NCBI RefSeq assembly: GCF_047872805.1
Contig: NZ_JBLQUK010000001.1
Location: 558,001-622,000, forward strand
Length of the DNA: 64,000 nt
Reading direction: 5' to 3'
Origin: Erythrobacter sp047872805
GTDB lineage: Bacteria; Pseudomonadota; Alphaproteobacteria; Sphingomonadales; Sphingomonadaceae
Made by a program: the position numbers and the translations under genes. Shown here piece by piece: positions 26,857 through 36,179 of this stretch. Numbering within the stretch: position 1 is the first letter of the stretch; each line of letters begins with the position of its first letter. The notes below the pieces were generated by a model, which saw nothing but the letters and a program-made list of their open reading frames with translations, made no database searches and was not told where the DNA came from.

Positions 26857-28698
26857 ATGATTGCCGCGTCCCGAACGCAAGGCTCGCACCCTGAACTGCT
26901 CGAAGTGCTGCGCGCGACTTTCGGTTTTTCCGGGTTTCGCGGACAACAGGAAGCGGTCGTCACCCGCATCCTTGCCGGCGAACATACGCTGGCGCTGATG
27001 CCGACCGGGGCGGGCAAATCGCTGTGTTATCAGCTTCCCGCAGTGGCGCGGCCGGGCACGGCGGTCGTCGTTTCGCCGCTGATCGCGCTGATGCACGATC
27101 AGATTCGCGCCGCCGCCGCGCTGGGCATCCGTGCCGCCTCAATGACATCGGCGGATAGCGACAATGCCGAAACCGCTCAGCGGCTGCGCGCAGGCGAGCT
27201 TGATCTGCTGTATGTTGCGCCCGAACGCGCGACGACGGCGGGTTTCCAATCGCTGATCGCCGCTGCCGATATCTCGCTGTTTGCGATTGATGAAGCGCAT
27301 TGCGTTTCCGATCTGGGGCATGATTTCCGTCCCGACTACCGGCAATTGCGCGGTTTGCTCGACCGGTTCGCGGATGTTCCAAGGCTGGCGCTGACCGCGA
27401 CAGCGGATAAGGCGACCCGGCTCGATATTCTGGAGCAACTGGGCATTCCGCGCGCTGGATTGATCCTGGCGGGGTTTGACCGGCCCAATATCCACTATGC
27501 GATTTCCCCGCGCAATTCGCTGAACCAGCAATTGAAGGATTTTCTCGAATCCACACCGGGTGCCGGGATCGTCTATGCGCAAAGCCGCAAGGCTACCGAA
27601 GACATTGCCCAGAAACTCGCCGCTACCGGCAGGCCAACCGGGGCGTATCACGCCGGGCTTTCGCCGCCGGAGCGTGCCGCCACACAGGCCCGGTTTCTTT
27701 CATCCGAAGACATGGTGATGGTCGCCACAATCGCGTTCGGCATGGGTATCGACAAACCCGACGTGCGCTTTGTCGCGCATGCCGGGCTGCCCAAGTCGAT
27801 CGAGGCGTTCTATCAGGAAACAGGCCGCGCAGGCCGAGACGGCGAACCGGCCAAGGCGCAATTGTTCTGGGGCGCGAGCGACCTTGCGCGGGCGCAGCTA
27901 TGGCTGGCCGAAATGCCCGAAGAGCGCGCGCAAAGCGAACGCGCGCGGCTGAATGCGCTGGTGGGACTGGTCGAGGCACCGACCTGTCGCCGCGCAATCT
28001 TGTTGCGGCATTTCGGCGAAGACCCGCCGCCAGCCTGCGGCAATTGCGACAATTGCCTGAACCCGCCCGACGTGCTCGACGCGACCGAGATTGCGCAGAA
28101 ATTGCTCAGTGCGATCTACCGCACTGGGCAAAGCTTCGGCATCGGCCATATCGAGAAAGTGCTGCTGGGCCGCACGGATGACCGGGTGAGCCAGCGCGGC
28201 CACGATGCCTTGTCGGTCTTCGGGATCTTGGGCGCGCAGGATGCGCCGTTGCTACGCCCGGTGATGCGCAGCCTGATGGCGCATGAAATGTTGATGACCA
28301 ATGCGCATGGGGGGCTCGCGCTGGGCCCCAATGCGCGCGCGCTCCTGCGCGGCGATGCGGCGCTGACGATTGCCCAGCCACCGGAAAAGCCGGCCCGGCG
28401 CAGGCGCGGCGCGCGCGGCGCAGCGGGCGAAGGCAAGGCCCATGGTCAGGGTGCCAATCCGGTTCCCAACCCCGCCGGTGATCCTTTGTTCGAAGCGCTG
28501 CGGGAAAAGCGCAAGCGGCTGGCCAGCGAACACAGCGTGCCCGCCTACATCATCTTTCACGACAGCGTGCTGCGCGCCATGGCCAGCGAACGTCCCCACA
28601 CACTTGCGCAAATGGGCGAGATACAGGGTGTGGGCGAGAAAAAACTCGACACTTGGGGCGATGAATTCCTGAACGCGATCCGCGAATTTGAATCGTAA
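26857..28698 (+). CDS. recQ: ATP-dependent DNA helicase RecQ
   Basis: The 613-residue RecQ unwinds recombination and fork intermediates. It has motif 0 FGFSGFRGQQEAVV, Walker A PTGAGKS at 49-55, the DEAH box at 145-148, motif VI YQETGRAGRDGEP, the zinc-binding CRRAIL...ACGNCDNC, a winged-helix RQC domain and a C-terminal HRDC domain (SVPAYIIFHDSVLRAMASERP). The aromatic-rich loop reads SDLGHDFRPDYRQL where most RecQ proteins have SQWGHDFRPEY. A basic, low-complexity linker (about residues 507-545) precedes HRDC. Confidence 0.95.
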   Translation: MIAASRTQGSHPELLEVLRATFGFSGFRGQQEAVVTRILAGEHTLALMPTGAGKSLCYQLPAVARPGTAVVVSPLIALMHDQIRAAAALGIRAASMTSADSDNAETAQRLRAGELDLLYVAPERATTAGFQSLIAAADISLFAIDEAHCVSDLGHDFRPDYRQLRGLLDRFADVPRLALTATADKATRLDILEQLGIPRAGLILAGFDRPNIHYAISPRNSLNQQLKDFLESTPGAGIVYAQSRKATEDIAQKLAATGRPTGAYHAGLSPPERAATQARFLSSEDMVMVATIAFGMGIDKPDVRFVAHAGLPKSIEAFYQETGRAGRDGEPAKAQLFWGASDLARAQLWLAEMPEERAQSERARLNALVGLVEAPTCRRAILLRHFGEDPPPACGNCDNCLNPPDVLDATEIAQKLLSAIYRTGQSFGIGHIEKVLLGRTDDRVSQRGHDALSVFGILGAQDAPLLRPVMRSLMAHEMLMTNAHGGLALGPNARALLRGDAALTIAQPPEKPARRRRGARGAAGEGKAHGQGANPVPNPAGDPLFEALREKRKRLASEHSVPAYIIFHDSVLRAMASERPHTLAQMGEIQGVGEKKLDTWGDEFLNAIREFES

Positions 28699-28716
28699 CC
28701 CGCCGCTTCTGCGCGC

Positions 28717-30213
28717 TTACCGCCGCCCGACCATCTGCCGATAGGATAGCGCTTCGGCAATGTGCGCGCGCCCGATCTGATCTGCGCCAGCAAGGTCCGC
28801 AATGGTCCGCGCCACCCGCAGCATCCGTGTATAGCCGCGTGCCGACAGCCGCAGCTTTTCCGCCGCCCGCATCAGCAATTCGCGGCCCCCATCGTCGGGC
28901 GAGGCGTGGGCTTCCAGCCGCTCGCCCTCCAGTTCAGCATTGGATCGCACCCCGCGCTGCGCCGCCTTTGCACGGGCGGCGGCGACCCGGCGCGCAACTT
29001 CCTCGCTGCCTTCTGCGGGCGGGGGCAGGGTGAGGTCGACCGCGCTGACCGCGGCAACTTCGACGTGGCAATCGATCCGGTCGAGCAGCGGCCCGGACAA
29101 CCGCGACTGATACTCGCTCGCGCAGCGCGGGCCGCGCGCGCAGACGTGTCCCGGCTCGCCCGCATGGCCGCAGCGGCACGGGTTCATCGCCGCGATCAAC
29201 TGCACCCGCGCGGGAAATCGCACATGCGCATTGGCCCGCGCCACATCGACTTGCCCGGTTTCGAGCGGTTGGCGCAGAGAATCGAGCACCGCGCGCTGAA
29301 ATTCGGGCAATTCGTCAAGGAACAGCACCCCCAGATGCGCGAGACTGACCTCGCCCGGGCGCACTTTCAACCCGCCGCCAGTCAGCGCCGCCATGCTCGC
29401 CGAATGGTGCGGCGCGCGAAACGGGCGGGCGCGGCTGATCCGGCCTGCGGTGAGCACCCCTGCAACCGATTGCACCATCGACACCTCAAGCGCCTCTGCC
29501 GGGGTAAGTTCGGGCAGGATACCCGGCAGGCAGCTTGCCAGCAGGCTCTTGCCCGATCCCGGCGGTCCCATCATCAACAGATTGTGACCGCCCGCCGCCG
29601 CGATTTCGAGCGCGCGCTTGGCGGTTTCCTGTCCCTTTACCTGTTTGAGGTCGGTAACATGCGGCGCATCCTCGATATCGCCGCGCAAAGGTTCGGGCAG
29701 CACCTGCGAGCCCTTGAGATGCGCGAGCAGACTGCCGAGATCGCGCGGAGCCAGAACCGGCACGCCGCTGGCCCACTTTGCCTCCGATCCCTGTTCGGCG
29801 GGACAGATCAATCCGCATTGCTGCGCGCTGGCATGCAGCGCGGCGATCAGCACGCCGGGGGATGCGACCACCCGGCCATCCAGCGACAATTCACCCACCG
29901 CGATCCAGTCGCCCAATTGTTCCGCATCGGTGACCCCCATCGCCGCCAGCAGCGCCAGCGCAATCGGCAGATCGTAATGCGATCCGTCCTTGGGTAGATC
30001 GGCGGGCGACAAATTAACCGTGATGCGTTTGGGCGGCAGCGCCAGCCCCATTGCGGCCAGCGCGGCCTGCACCCGTTCGCGGCTTTCGCTTACCGCCTTA
30101 TCTGCCAGCCCAACGACCGAAAAGCGCGGCAGGCCGGGCGCGACCTGGCATTGCACTTCGACCTGGCGCGCTTCGAGCCCCAGATAGGCGACGGTTCGAA
30201 CCAGCGCGACCAA
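28717..30213 (-). CDS. YifB-family Mg-chelatase-like AAA+ ATPase (ComM-like)
   Basis: The 498-residue protein starts LVALVRTVAYLGLEARQVEV (first residue Met from a TTG) and has an N-terminal Lon-like S5 fold domain. The Mg-chelatase AAA+ domain follows, with Walker A GPPGSGKSLLA, Walker B LGVLFLDELPEF and the Cys-rich NPCRCGHAGEPGHVCARGP. This family includes ComM, a helicase that aids branch migration in natural transformation. The TTG at 30213 has GGGGGA upstream and matches the conserved family start. It converges on recQ. Confidence 0.9.
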   Translation of the reverse strand: MVALVRTVAYLGLEARQVEVQCQVAPGLPRFSVVGLADKAVSESRERVQAALAAMGLALPPKRITVNLSPADLPKDGSHYDLPIALALLAAMGVTDAEQLGDWIAVGELSLDGRVVASPGVLIAALHASAQQCGLICPAEQGSEAKWASGVPVLAPRDLGSLLAHLKGSQVLPEPLRGDIEDAPHVTDLKQVKGQETAKRALEIAAAGGHNLLMMGPPGSGKSLLASCLPGILPELTPAEALEVSMVQSVAGVLTAGRISRARPFRAPHHSASMAALTGGGLKVRPGEVSLAHLGVLFLDELPEFQRAVLDSLRQPLETGQVDVARANAHVRFPARVQLIAAMNPCRCGHAGEPGHVCARGPRCASEYQSRLSGPLLDRIDCHVEVAAVSAVDLTLPPPAEGSEEVARRVAAARAKAAQRGVRSNAELEGERLEAHASPDDGGRELLMRAAEKLRLSARGYTRMLRVARTIADLAGADQIGRAHIAEALSYRQMVGRR

Positions 30214-30387
30214 GCTGCAAATCCCCCGAAGTGATAAACGCGGCAATTTGCCGCCGGGGCCGTTAATGCAGGGTAATCAAGGGACTGTCGAGAGCCCAGA
30301 CCAAGCGGCGCAGACGATTAAAGTAAAGAACTCAGCAAGCATAGACCTTGGCAATTCCTGAAGGTCGCCTCCGATAGTCATTCGGCT

Positions 30388-31416
30388 ATGAAACGAATTG
30401 CCGCATTTTTTGCCGTATTGCAGATGGTCATGCTGGGTAGCCCGGCGCTCGCCCGGGATGCAGCCGAAAGCGGCTATGGCACAATGCGCACCATCACCAC
30501 CGAAAGCTGGATCGAGGAATGGGACCCGTCCACCGGCAGCTGGGTAAGGATTGCCGATAGCGCCGCCGCCGCCATTCCTGCCTCTGCCGATATGCCGACA
30601 ATCACGGTGACCCTGGTAAACGGGGAGGCGGCCTTGGACACGCGCGCGCAAGCGCGTTCTGCTGCGCGCTACACCATGCCCGCTGCTCCGCGCCGGGACA
30701 CCGGAATTCTGGCGCAATACGGCCCCTTTGTCGTGACCGGACCGACCAGCGCAGCGATGATGGGATCGACCGACAGCGCTTCTCCGGCACAATTTGACGC
30801 GATGCTGCGCGATTTTCCGGGGCTTGCGGTGCTCGACATGGTCGAAGCCCCCGGCACCCGCAACGACATTGCCAATCTGGCGCTGGGCCGCCGGATACGC
30901 GCCGCCGGGATTGCCACGCATGTCCCCGCAGGCGGATCAGTGCGGTCGGGTGCGGTTGAATTGTTTCTGGCAGGGGCCCGGCGCACCATCGCCGACGGCG
31001 CGCAATTTGCAGTGCATTCCTGGCTCGACAATCATGGACGCGAAGCGGAAGATTTTGCCGCCGACCACCCCGCGCATCGGCTCTATCTCGATTATTACGT
31101 CGAAATGGGCATGAGCGAGGCGCGCGCGCGGGAATTCTACGCCATAACCAATTCTGTGCCCCACGCCAGCGCCCGGTGGCTGGCGGCGAGCGATATGCGC
31201 GCTTGGCTGGGCCCTGTTCCAGCGCCGCGAATCATGGCGCTGCAGATGGTTCGAACTCCCGCCGTAACGCTCGCACAGGTGGAGCGCGAAGCGGCTGCGC
31301 AACCGTCAGTTCGCGCTGCCACGCCCGGACCGACGCTGGTTTACGGCGATTGGGATGCGATCAAACTGGCGGTCGCGGACGTCTCGCGCCTTGACTCGCC
31401 TTCCGCTTTCCCATAG
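30388..31416 (+). CDS. Exported ClpP/SppA-fold-like protein (COG3904-like)
   Basis: This 342-residue protein has a signal peptide (FFAVLQMVMLGSPALARD). The middle contains VLDMVEAPGTRNDIANLALGRRIRAAGIATHVPAGGSVRSGAVELFLAGARRTI, read here in parts, which is the pattern of periplasmic ClpP-like proteins: a small-residue loop, then a Ser before a helix, then an AGxxR turn. HSWLDNHG may hold the catalytic His. In COG3904-type proteins the nucleophile site is usually SAC; here it is RSGA. Proteolytic activity is plausible, not shown. Confidence 0.6.
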   Translation: MKRIAAFFAVLQMVMLGSPALARDAAESGYGTMRTITTESWIEEWDPSTGSWVRIADSAAAAIPASADMPTITVTLVNGEAALDTRAQARSAARYTMPAAPRRDTGILAQYGPFVVTGPTSAAMMGSTDSASPAQFDAMLRDFPGLAVLDMVEAPGTRNDIANLALGRRIRAAGIATHVPAGGSVRSGAVELFLAGARRTIADGAQFAVHSWLDNHGREAEDFAADHPAHRLYLDYYVEMGMSEARAREFYAITNSVPHASARWLAASDMRAWLGPVPAPRIMALQMVRTPAVTLAQVEREAAAQPSVRAATPGPTLVYGDWDAIKLAVADVSRLDSPSAFP

Positions 31417-31523
31417 TGGCGCGCGCCTGATCTGGCTGTTTGTTCGAACGGCCAAACCATGGTCGCCGCCGCCAAAGCCGATGAGGCCGTAGCGCGCAGC
31501 ACCACATTGTATTCGAGGATGAT

Positions 31524-31658
31524 ATGAAGCGGACTTTTCAGCCCAGCAATCTTGTGCGTGCCCGTCGGCACGGTTTCTTTGCCCGTAAGAAAACGCCGGG
31601 CGGCCGCAAGGTTCTGCGCGCACGTCGCAGCCGCGGCCGCAAGAAACTCTGCGCGTGA
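31524..31658 (+). CDS. rpmH: 50S ribosomal protein L34
   Basis: This 44-residue basic protein begins MKRTFQPSNLVRARRHGFFA and ends RGRKKLCA, the canonical L34 sequence. The ATG follows GAGGATGAT. It leads the conserved rpmH-rnpA-yidD-yidC-engB cluster, although here a 126-bp hairpin-rich spacer separates it from rnpA. Confidence 0.97.
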   Translation: MKRTFQPSNLVRARRHGFFARKKTPGGRKVLRARRSRGRKKLCA

Positions 31659-31665
31659 GGTGATT

Positions 31666-31740
31666 TCGCACGCCGCTCGGCGTGCGATGTCCTCGCTCAT
31701 GCGATCTGAAGATCGCGGCGCTGTGGGCGGACTGCCGCCC
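31666..31740. repeat. Run of three perfect stem-loops between rpmH and rnpA
   Basis: Three separate perfect dyads lie in 75 bases: TCGCACGCCG/CGGCGTGCGA (31666-31687), GCGATC/GATCGC around TGAA (31701-31716), and GGGCGG/CCGCCC around ACTG (31725-31740). None is followed by a T-run, so they are not standard terminators. They could set the L34 to RNase P protein ratio by transcript processing, or form a REP-like intergenic element. Confidence 0.6.
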
Positions 31741-31784
31741 TTGCGGGCTCCCTTTGGGGCCCCGTTTGCGTTATCTGCGAGCTT

Positions 31785-32174
31785 ATGATTTCGGTCCTCA
31801 CCAAACGTAGCGATTTCGTTGCGGCGAATTCGGGTTTGCGCAATGCCCGCGAGGGTTTCGTGCTGCTCACCCGGCCCAATGGCGGGCAGGGCACGCGCTA
31901 TGGGATCACGGTCACCAAGAAGATTGGCAATGCGGTGGTGCGCAACCGGATGAAGCGGCGATTTCGAGAACTGCTGCGCGCGGCTTTGCCCGAGCATGGC
32001 CTGCCCGATCACGATCACGTGCTGATCGGCAGGCACGGCGGGATCGAACGCGATTTTCAGGATATGGCCAAGGAACTGGACAAGGCGCTGGTCCGCGCTG
32101 CCGAGGGCAAGGGCGATGCGGGACGTGGTCGCCGCCCCAATCGCGGCAATCGCGGACAACGGGCCGTCCGTTGA
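31785..32174 (+). CDS. rnpA: Ribonuclease P protein component
   Basis: The 129-residue basic protein binds the RNase P RNA and helps it cleave tRNA 5' leaders. It has the family signature GITVTKKIGNAVVRNRMKRRFRELLR (positions about 40-65), of which KKIGNAVVRNRMKRR is the RNA-binding RNR box. The C-terminal tail is Gly/Arg-rich (GRGRRPNRGNRGQRAVR). Its stop overlaps the TTG start of yidD. Confidence 0.95.
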   Translation: MISVLTKRSDFVAANSGLRNAREGFVLLTRPNGGQGTRYGITVTKKIGNAVVRNRMKRRFRELLRAALPEHGLPDHDHVLIGRHGGIERDFQDMAKELDKALVRAAEGKGDAGRGRRPNRGNRGQRAVR

Positions 32175-32380
32175 AGCACATTCTCATCTTCATCGCGCGC
32201 CTGTGGCAATGGGGTCCGTCACTGATTTTGCCGCCCACCTGCCGTTATTCCCCATCGTGCAGCCAGTATGCGATTGAGGCGCTCGGCAAATATGGCGCTC
32301 TCAAGGGTGGATGGCTGGCGGTAAAGCGTATAGGGCGCTGCCATCCATGGGGTGGGCACGGCCATGATCCAGTTCCCTGA
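32171..32380 (+). CDS. yidD: Membrane protein insertion efficiency factor YidD
   Basis: The 69-residue protein has the invariant CRYSPSCSQYAIEALGKYG and a terminal RCHPWGGHGHDPVP, both YidD hallmarks. The N-terminus is an amphipathic helix. YidD assists YidC-dependent insertion of inner membrane proteins. The TTG start overlaps the rnpA stop (TTGA), which is common for this gene pair. Confidence 0.94.
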   Translation: MKHILIFIARLWQWGPSLILPPTCRYSPSCSQYAIEALGKYGALKGGWLAVKRIGRCHPWGGHGHDPVP

Positions 32381-32460
32381 AAGGGGCTGGACCGGGACGC
32401 TGTCATACCCATATAACACACTCAACATATCCCTTAAACAGGGCACATTAGGGCATAATC

Positions 32461-34275
32461 TTGGACAACCAGCGCAATCTCCTGCTCGCCGTCGTGCTAT
32501 CCGGCCTGCTTATCCTCGGTTGGGATTTCGGGATGCGGTATTTTTATCCGCAGACCGAGCTCCCCGCGTCCAGCGATTCTGTGGCAGCGGCAGGCGCGGC
32601 ATCTGACCCAGCAGCGGGCACTTCGGTCGTCCCCTCAGACGGTGATGCTCCTGTTGCTGGCGCCACGCAGCCTGCTGAGGTCGCCGAAGCTCCAGCGGGT
32701 CCGATCGACCTGTCCGCCGCGCTCGCCGATCCAAACCGTGTGGTGATCGACGCGCCGCGCGTCGCCGGTTCGATCAACCTCGTGGGCGCGCGGATTGATG
32801 ACATCGTGCTCAAGGATTACCGTGAGAGCGTCGACAAGGACAGCGGCCCGGTCCGCCTGTTCGCGCCCGAACGCACCGAAGAACAGCATTTTGCTGAATT
32901 CGGTTTCAAATCAGGTGGGCAAATCCTGTCTGACGGCACAATCTGGCAAGCCGATGGCGAGCGCCTTACTCCGCAGGCACCGATCACGTTGACGCGCAGC
33001 GACGCCAGCGGCGTAAGCTATTCAGTGCGCTTGTCGATCGATGATCAGTTCATGATTACAGCCGTGCAGTCCGCGCAGAACCGTTCAGAAAACGCAGCAA
33101 TCGTTGAACCTTTTGCCTTTATCAAACGGACCAGCACCACCGCGACCCTTGACCAATTTATCGCTCATGCCGGGCCGCTTGGTGTGTTTGACGGCACCTT
33201 ATGGGATCCGCATTCCTACGCCGAACTCGCAGAGCTTGGCAGCGAAACTCCTGCGGGAGTGCCGAGCTGGTTGGGTTTTACCGACAATTACTGGGCTTCG
33301 GCGCTAATCAAGGGCGAGGGGCAAAGCGGCACGGTTGGATTCGAATCGCTTGGCGACAACCTGTTTCGGGCGGTCTTGCGATATGAGGCGCAAACGATTC
33401 CTGCTGGCGGCACGATTACCGAAACGACCCGCCTGTTTGTTGGGGCCAAGGAAAGCGTTGTCCTCGACCGATATGAGGAAAGCGGGATCACCTATTTCGG
33501 CAAACTCATCAGCTGGGGCTGGTTCGAATGGTTCGAAAAGCCGCTGCTGTGGTTGCTGCGCACGCTCAACGGTTTGGTGGGCAATTTCGGTGTCGCCATC
33601 ATCCTGCTGACGGTCATCATTCGCGGCGTGATGTTCCCGATCGCGCAGAAACAGTTTTCGTCGATGGCGCAGATGAAAGCCGTCCAGCCCAAGATGAAGG
33701 CGATCCAGGAACGGTATAAGGACGACAAAGCGCAGCAGCAGCAAGAGATCATGAAGCTGTACAAGGATGAGAAGGTCAATCCGCTGGCGGGATGCCTGCC
33801 GCTGATAATCCAGATTCCGATCTTTTTTGCGCTCTACAAAGTGCTGATCCTTGCCATCGAAATGCGGCACGAACCCTTCATCGAATTCTGGATCAAGGAT
33901 CTGAGCGCACCAGACCCTGCAAAAATCCTCAATCTGTTCGGCCTGATACCTTATGACGTGCCCAGTTTCCTTGGCATCGGTGTGCTGGCAATCCTGCTTG
34001 GGGTGACGATGTGGGCGACGTTCAAACTGAACCCGACCGCGATGGATCCCGTGCAGCAACAGGTGTTCAGCATCATGCCGTGGATCCTGATGTTCGTGAT
34101 GGCACCGTTTGCCGCTGGCCTGCTGATATACTGGGTCACATCGAACCTGCTGACGCTGGCGCAGCAAAGCTATCTTTATTCCAAGCACCCGCAATTGCGC
34201 GCGGCGGCGGATAAGGAAAAAGCCGAATTGGCGCGCAAGGCGGAGCGCGAGAAGGCCGAAAAGAGTCAAGCGTGA
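32461..34275 (+). CDS. yidC: Membrane protein insertase YidC
   Basis: The 604-residue insertase folds and inserts inner membrane proteins, alone or with Sec. An N-terminal membrane anchor (NLLLAVVLSGLLILGWDFGM) leads into a Gram-negative-type periplasmic beta domain, and then the five-helix core. The core includes ISWGWFEWFEKPLLWLL, VAIILLTVIIRGVMFPIAQK and the cytosolic hairpin MKAVQPKMKAIQERYKDDK. The C-terminal tail is Lys/Glu-rich. It starts with TTG after AGGGCA. engB overlaps its end by 4 bases. Confidence 0.96.
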   Translation: MDNQRNLLLAVVLSGLLILGWDFGMRYFYPQTELPASSDSVAAAGAASDPAAGTSVVPSDGDAPVAGATQPAEVAEAPAGPIDLSAALADPNRVVIDAPRVAGSINLVGARIDDIVLKDYRESVDKDSGPVRLFAPERTEEQHFAEFGFKSGGQILSDGTIWQADGERLTPQAPITLTRSDASGVSYSVRLSIDDQFMITAVQSAQNRSENAAIVEPFAFIKRTSTTATLDQFIAHAGPLGVFDGTLWDPHSYAELAELGSETPAGVPSWLGFTDNYWASALIKGEGQSGTVGFESLGDNLFRAVLRYEAQTIPAGGTITETTRLFVGAKESVVLDRYEESGITYFGKLISWGWFEWFEKPLLWLLRTLNGLVGNFGVAIILLTVIIRGVMFPIAQKQFSSMAQMKAVQPKMKAIQERYKDDKAQQQQEIMKLYKDEKVNPLAGCLPLIIQIPIFFALYKVLILAIEMRHEPFIEFWIKDLSAPDPAKILNLFGLIPYDVPSFLGIGVLAILLGVTMWATFKLNPTAMDPVQQQVFSIMPWILMFVMAPFAAGLLIYWVTSNLLTLAQQSYLYSKHPQLRAAADKEKAELARKAEREKAEKSQA

Positions 34276-34949
34276 CACCTGAACAAGAGCGCGAACAGCA
34301 ACACCGCGAAGACGCTGCCTCGCGCCTGTTTTCAGGGCGGGTCGATTTTCTGTTGTCCGCGCCGCAGTTGAAATTCCTGCCCGATCCCGGCGTGCCCGAA
34401 ATCGCGTTTTGCGGACGCAGCAATGTTGGCAAAAGCTCGCTGCTCAACGCGCTGACCGGGCGGCGGGCAATCGCGCGTGCATCGGTGACGCCGGGCCGAA
34501 CGCAGGAGCTCAATTTCTTTGAAGTGGGTGAGCCCACGCAGTTCAGGCTGGTCGATATGCCCGGATACGGGTTTGCCAAGGCTCCGGTAAAAGTGGTCGA
34601 GCGATGGAAAGGGCTGGTTAAGTCCTATTTGCGCGGACGGCAGGTGCTGGCGCGCAATCTGGTGCTGGTCGACAGCCGACACGGGCTGAAAGAGGTCGAC
34701 CGCGAGATGATGCGGATGCTCGATGAAGCCGCCGTGGGTTTCCGTATCGTGCTGACCAAGACCGACAAGATCAAAGCATCGGAGCTGGACCGGGTGGCCG
34801 CCAAGACTGCCGAAGAGGCCAAGAAACACGTCGCCGCCTATCCCGAAATCCACCTGACCAGCGCGGAAAAAGGGAAGGGGATCGACGCCTTGCGCGCCGC
34901 GGTTGTGGCCGATGCGCTGGGCGAAAATGCCCCGTGGAACCATCGCTAG
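34272..34949 (+). CDS. engB: Ribosome biogenesis GTPase EngB (YsxC/YihA)
   Basis: This 225-residue GTPase is needed for large-subunit assembly and cell division. G1 is GRSNVGKS, G3 is DMPGYG, G4 is TKTDK and G5 is TSAEKGKG. The switch I loop TPGRTQELNFF is the family hallmark. The start is GTG overlapping the yidC stop, consistent with coupled translation at the end of the rpmH cluster. It converges with a desaturase gene 15 bases away. Confidence 0.95.
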   Translation: MTPEQEREQQHREDAASRLFSGRVDFLLSAPQLKFLPDPGVPEIAFCGRSNVGKSSLLNALTGRRAIARASVTPGRTQELNFFEVGEPTQFRLVDMPGYGFAKAPVKVVERWKGLVKSYLRGRQVLARNLVLVDSRHGLKEVDREMMRMLDEAAVGFRIVLTKTDKIKASELDRVAAKTAEEAKKHVAAYPEIHLTSAEKGKGIDALRAAVVADALGENAPWNHR

Positions 34950-34964
34950 TTTTAGCGTTAGCGC

Positions 34965-36146
34965 TTACCTTGCGGCGCGCGCCGCTTCGCCAAATGACAC
35001 GAGCCGCGCCGCGTCTTCATCCCATAGCGCCAGCACCATCGTGCGCGCCGCCTGAGGCAGGGTCAGCCGATTGACCTGTTCCAGCTCCGGATGCGCTTTC
35101 ATCACGGCGGGCAGCCGATAAAACGGGATGCGGCTGGCCAGATGGTGGACATGGTGGATGCCGATGTTGCCGGTGAACCAGCGCAGCGGAGCAGGCAGCA
35201 TCAGATAGGAACTGCCGCCCAGCGCCGCTTCGTGAAAGGTCCAGCCGGGCTTGTACTGCCAATAGGCCTGTTCAAACTGGTGCTGCACATAGAACAGCCA
35301 GACGCCAAGCGATGCTGCGGTCAGCAGCACCGGCACAAACACCAGCGCCGTAACCAGCGGGCCGAAAATGACCCCGATCACGCCAAGCACGGCGGCGCTC
35401 ACGGCATTGGTCGCCATCACGCTGCCCCAGAAATTCGCGCCCTTGTCCGACAGGCCCGTGGGCCAGCGGTGGCGCAGCAGAAACAGATAGGCCGGGCCCA
35501 GCCCTAGCAGCACCGCCGGGTGACGATAGAGGCGATACAGCGCCCGATCTTTCCACCCCAGCGCAGCAAATTCGCGCACCGTCAGCGTATCGACATCGCC
35601 AAACCCGCGCGCGTCCAAATTTCCGGTGTTGGCGTGGTGCAGCGTATGCGAGCGTTTCCAGCTATCATATGGGGTCAGCGTCAGCACGCTGATCGCGCGG
35701 CCCAGCCAGTTGTTCGCCGACTTCTGCGAAAAATAGGAACCGTGGCTGCAATCGTGCTGAATGATGAACAGCCGCAACAGGAACAATCCGGCCAACGGGG
35801 TCGCCAGCAGCGCCGCGTAATAGCCTGCATCTACGGCGAACAGCAGCGCGGTAAACAGCGCCGCGAACGGGGCGAAGGTGACTGCGGTTTCCCAGATGCT
35901 GCGCGTCAGATCCGGCGAGGTGAACCGGTTAAGCTGGCGCGCAAGCACGCGCGGATTGAGCCCAGGGTCATCCGGGACCGGTTGGGCTGAAGACAATGAA
36001 GGAATTTCGGCTGGCTTTACTATGGAAGCAAGTTGGCTATGCGGCACACGCACCTCTTTAAGGATGGCCTCATCAAGGCAAGGAAACGAAACCAGCCTAT
36101 TGCCGGAAAAAGACATTTTTGTGCAGCTATCTGATAAAGCTTGCAT
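34965..36146 (-). CDS. Membrane fatty acid desaturase
   Basis: The 393-residue integral membrane di-iron enzyme has the three histidine boxes HDCSHGS, HTLHHANTG and HHVHHL, and four or more membrane helices in the usual arrangement. It resembles omega-6/delta-12-type acyl-lipid desaturases, so it probably introduces a double bond into membrane acyl chains. The N-terminal 30 residues are not family-like; the ATG at 36146 lacks a good ribosome-binding site and an ATG ten codons later is an alternative. The specificity is unknown. Confidence 0.88.
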   Translation of the reverse strand: MQALSDSCTKMSFSGNRLVSFPCLDEAILKEVRVPHSQLASIVKPAEIPSLSSAQPVPDDPGLNPRVLARQLNRFTSPDLTRSIWETAVTFAPFAALFTALLFAVDAGYYAALLATPLAGLFLLRLFIIQHDCSHGSYFSQKSANNWLGRAISVLTLTPYDSWKRSHTLHHANTGNLDARGFGDVDTLTVREFAALGWKDRALYRLYRHPAVLLGLGPAYLFLLRHRWPTGLSDKGANFWGSVMATNAVSAAVLGVIGVIFGPLVTALVFVPVLLTAASLGVWLFYVQHQFEQAYWQYKPGWTFHEAALGGSSYLMLPAPLRWFTGNIGIHHVHHLASRIPFYRLPAVMKAHPELEQVNRLTLPQAARTMVLALWDEDAARLVSFGEAARAAR

Positions 36147-36179
36147 TTCGCAAGGCTGTTGAATGAATTTATTGCCGAT

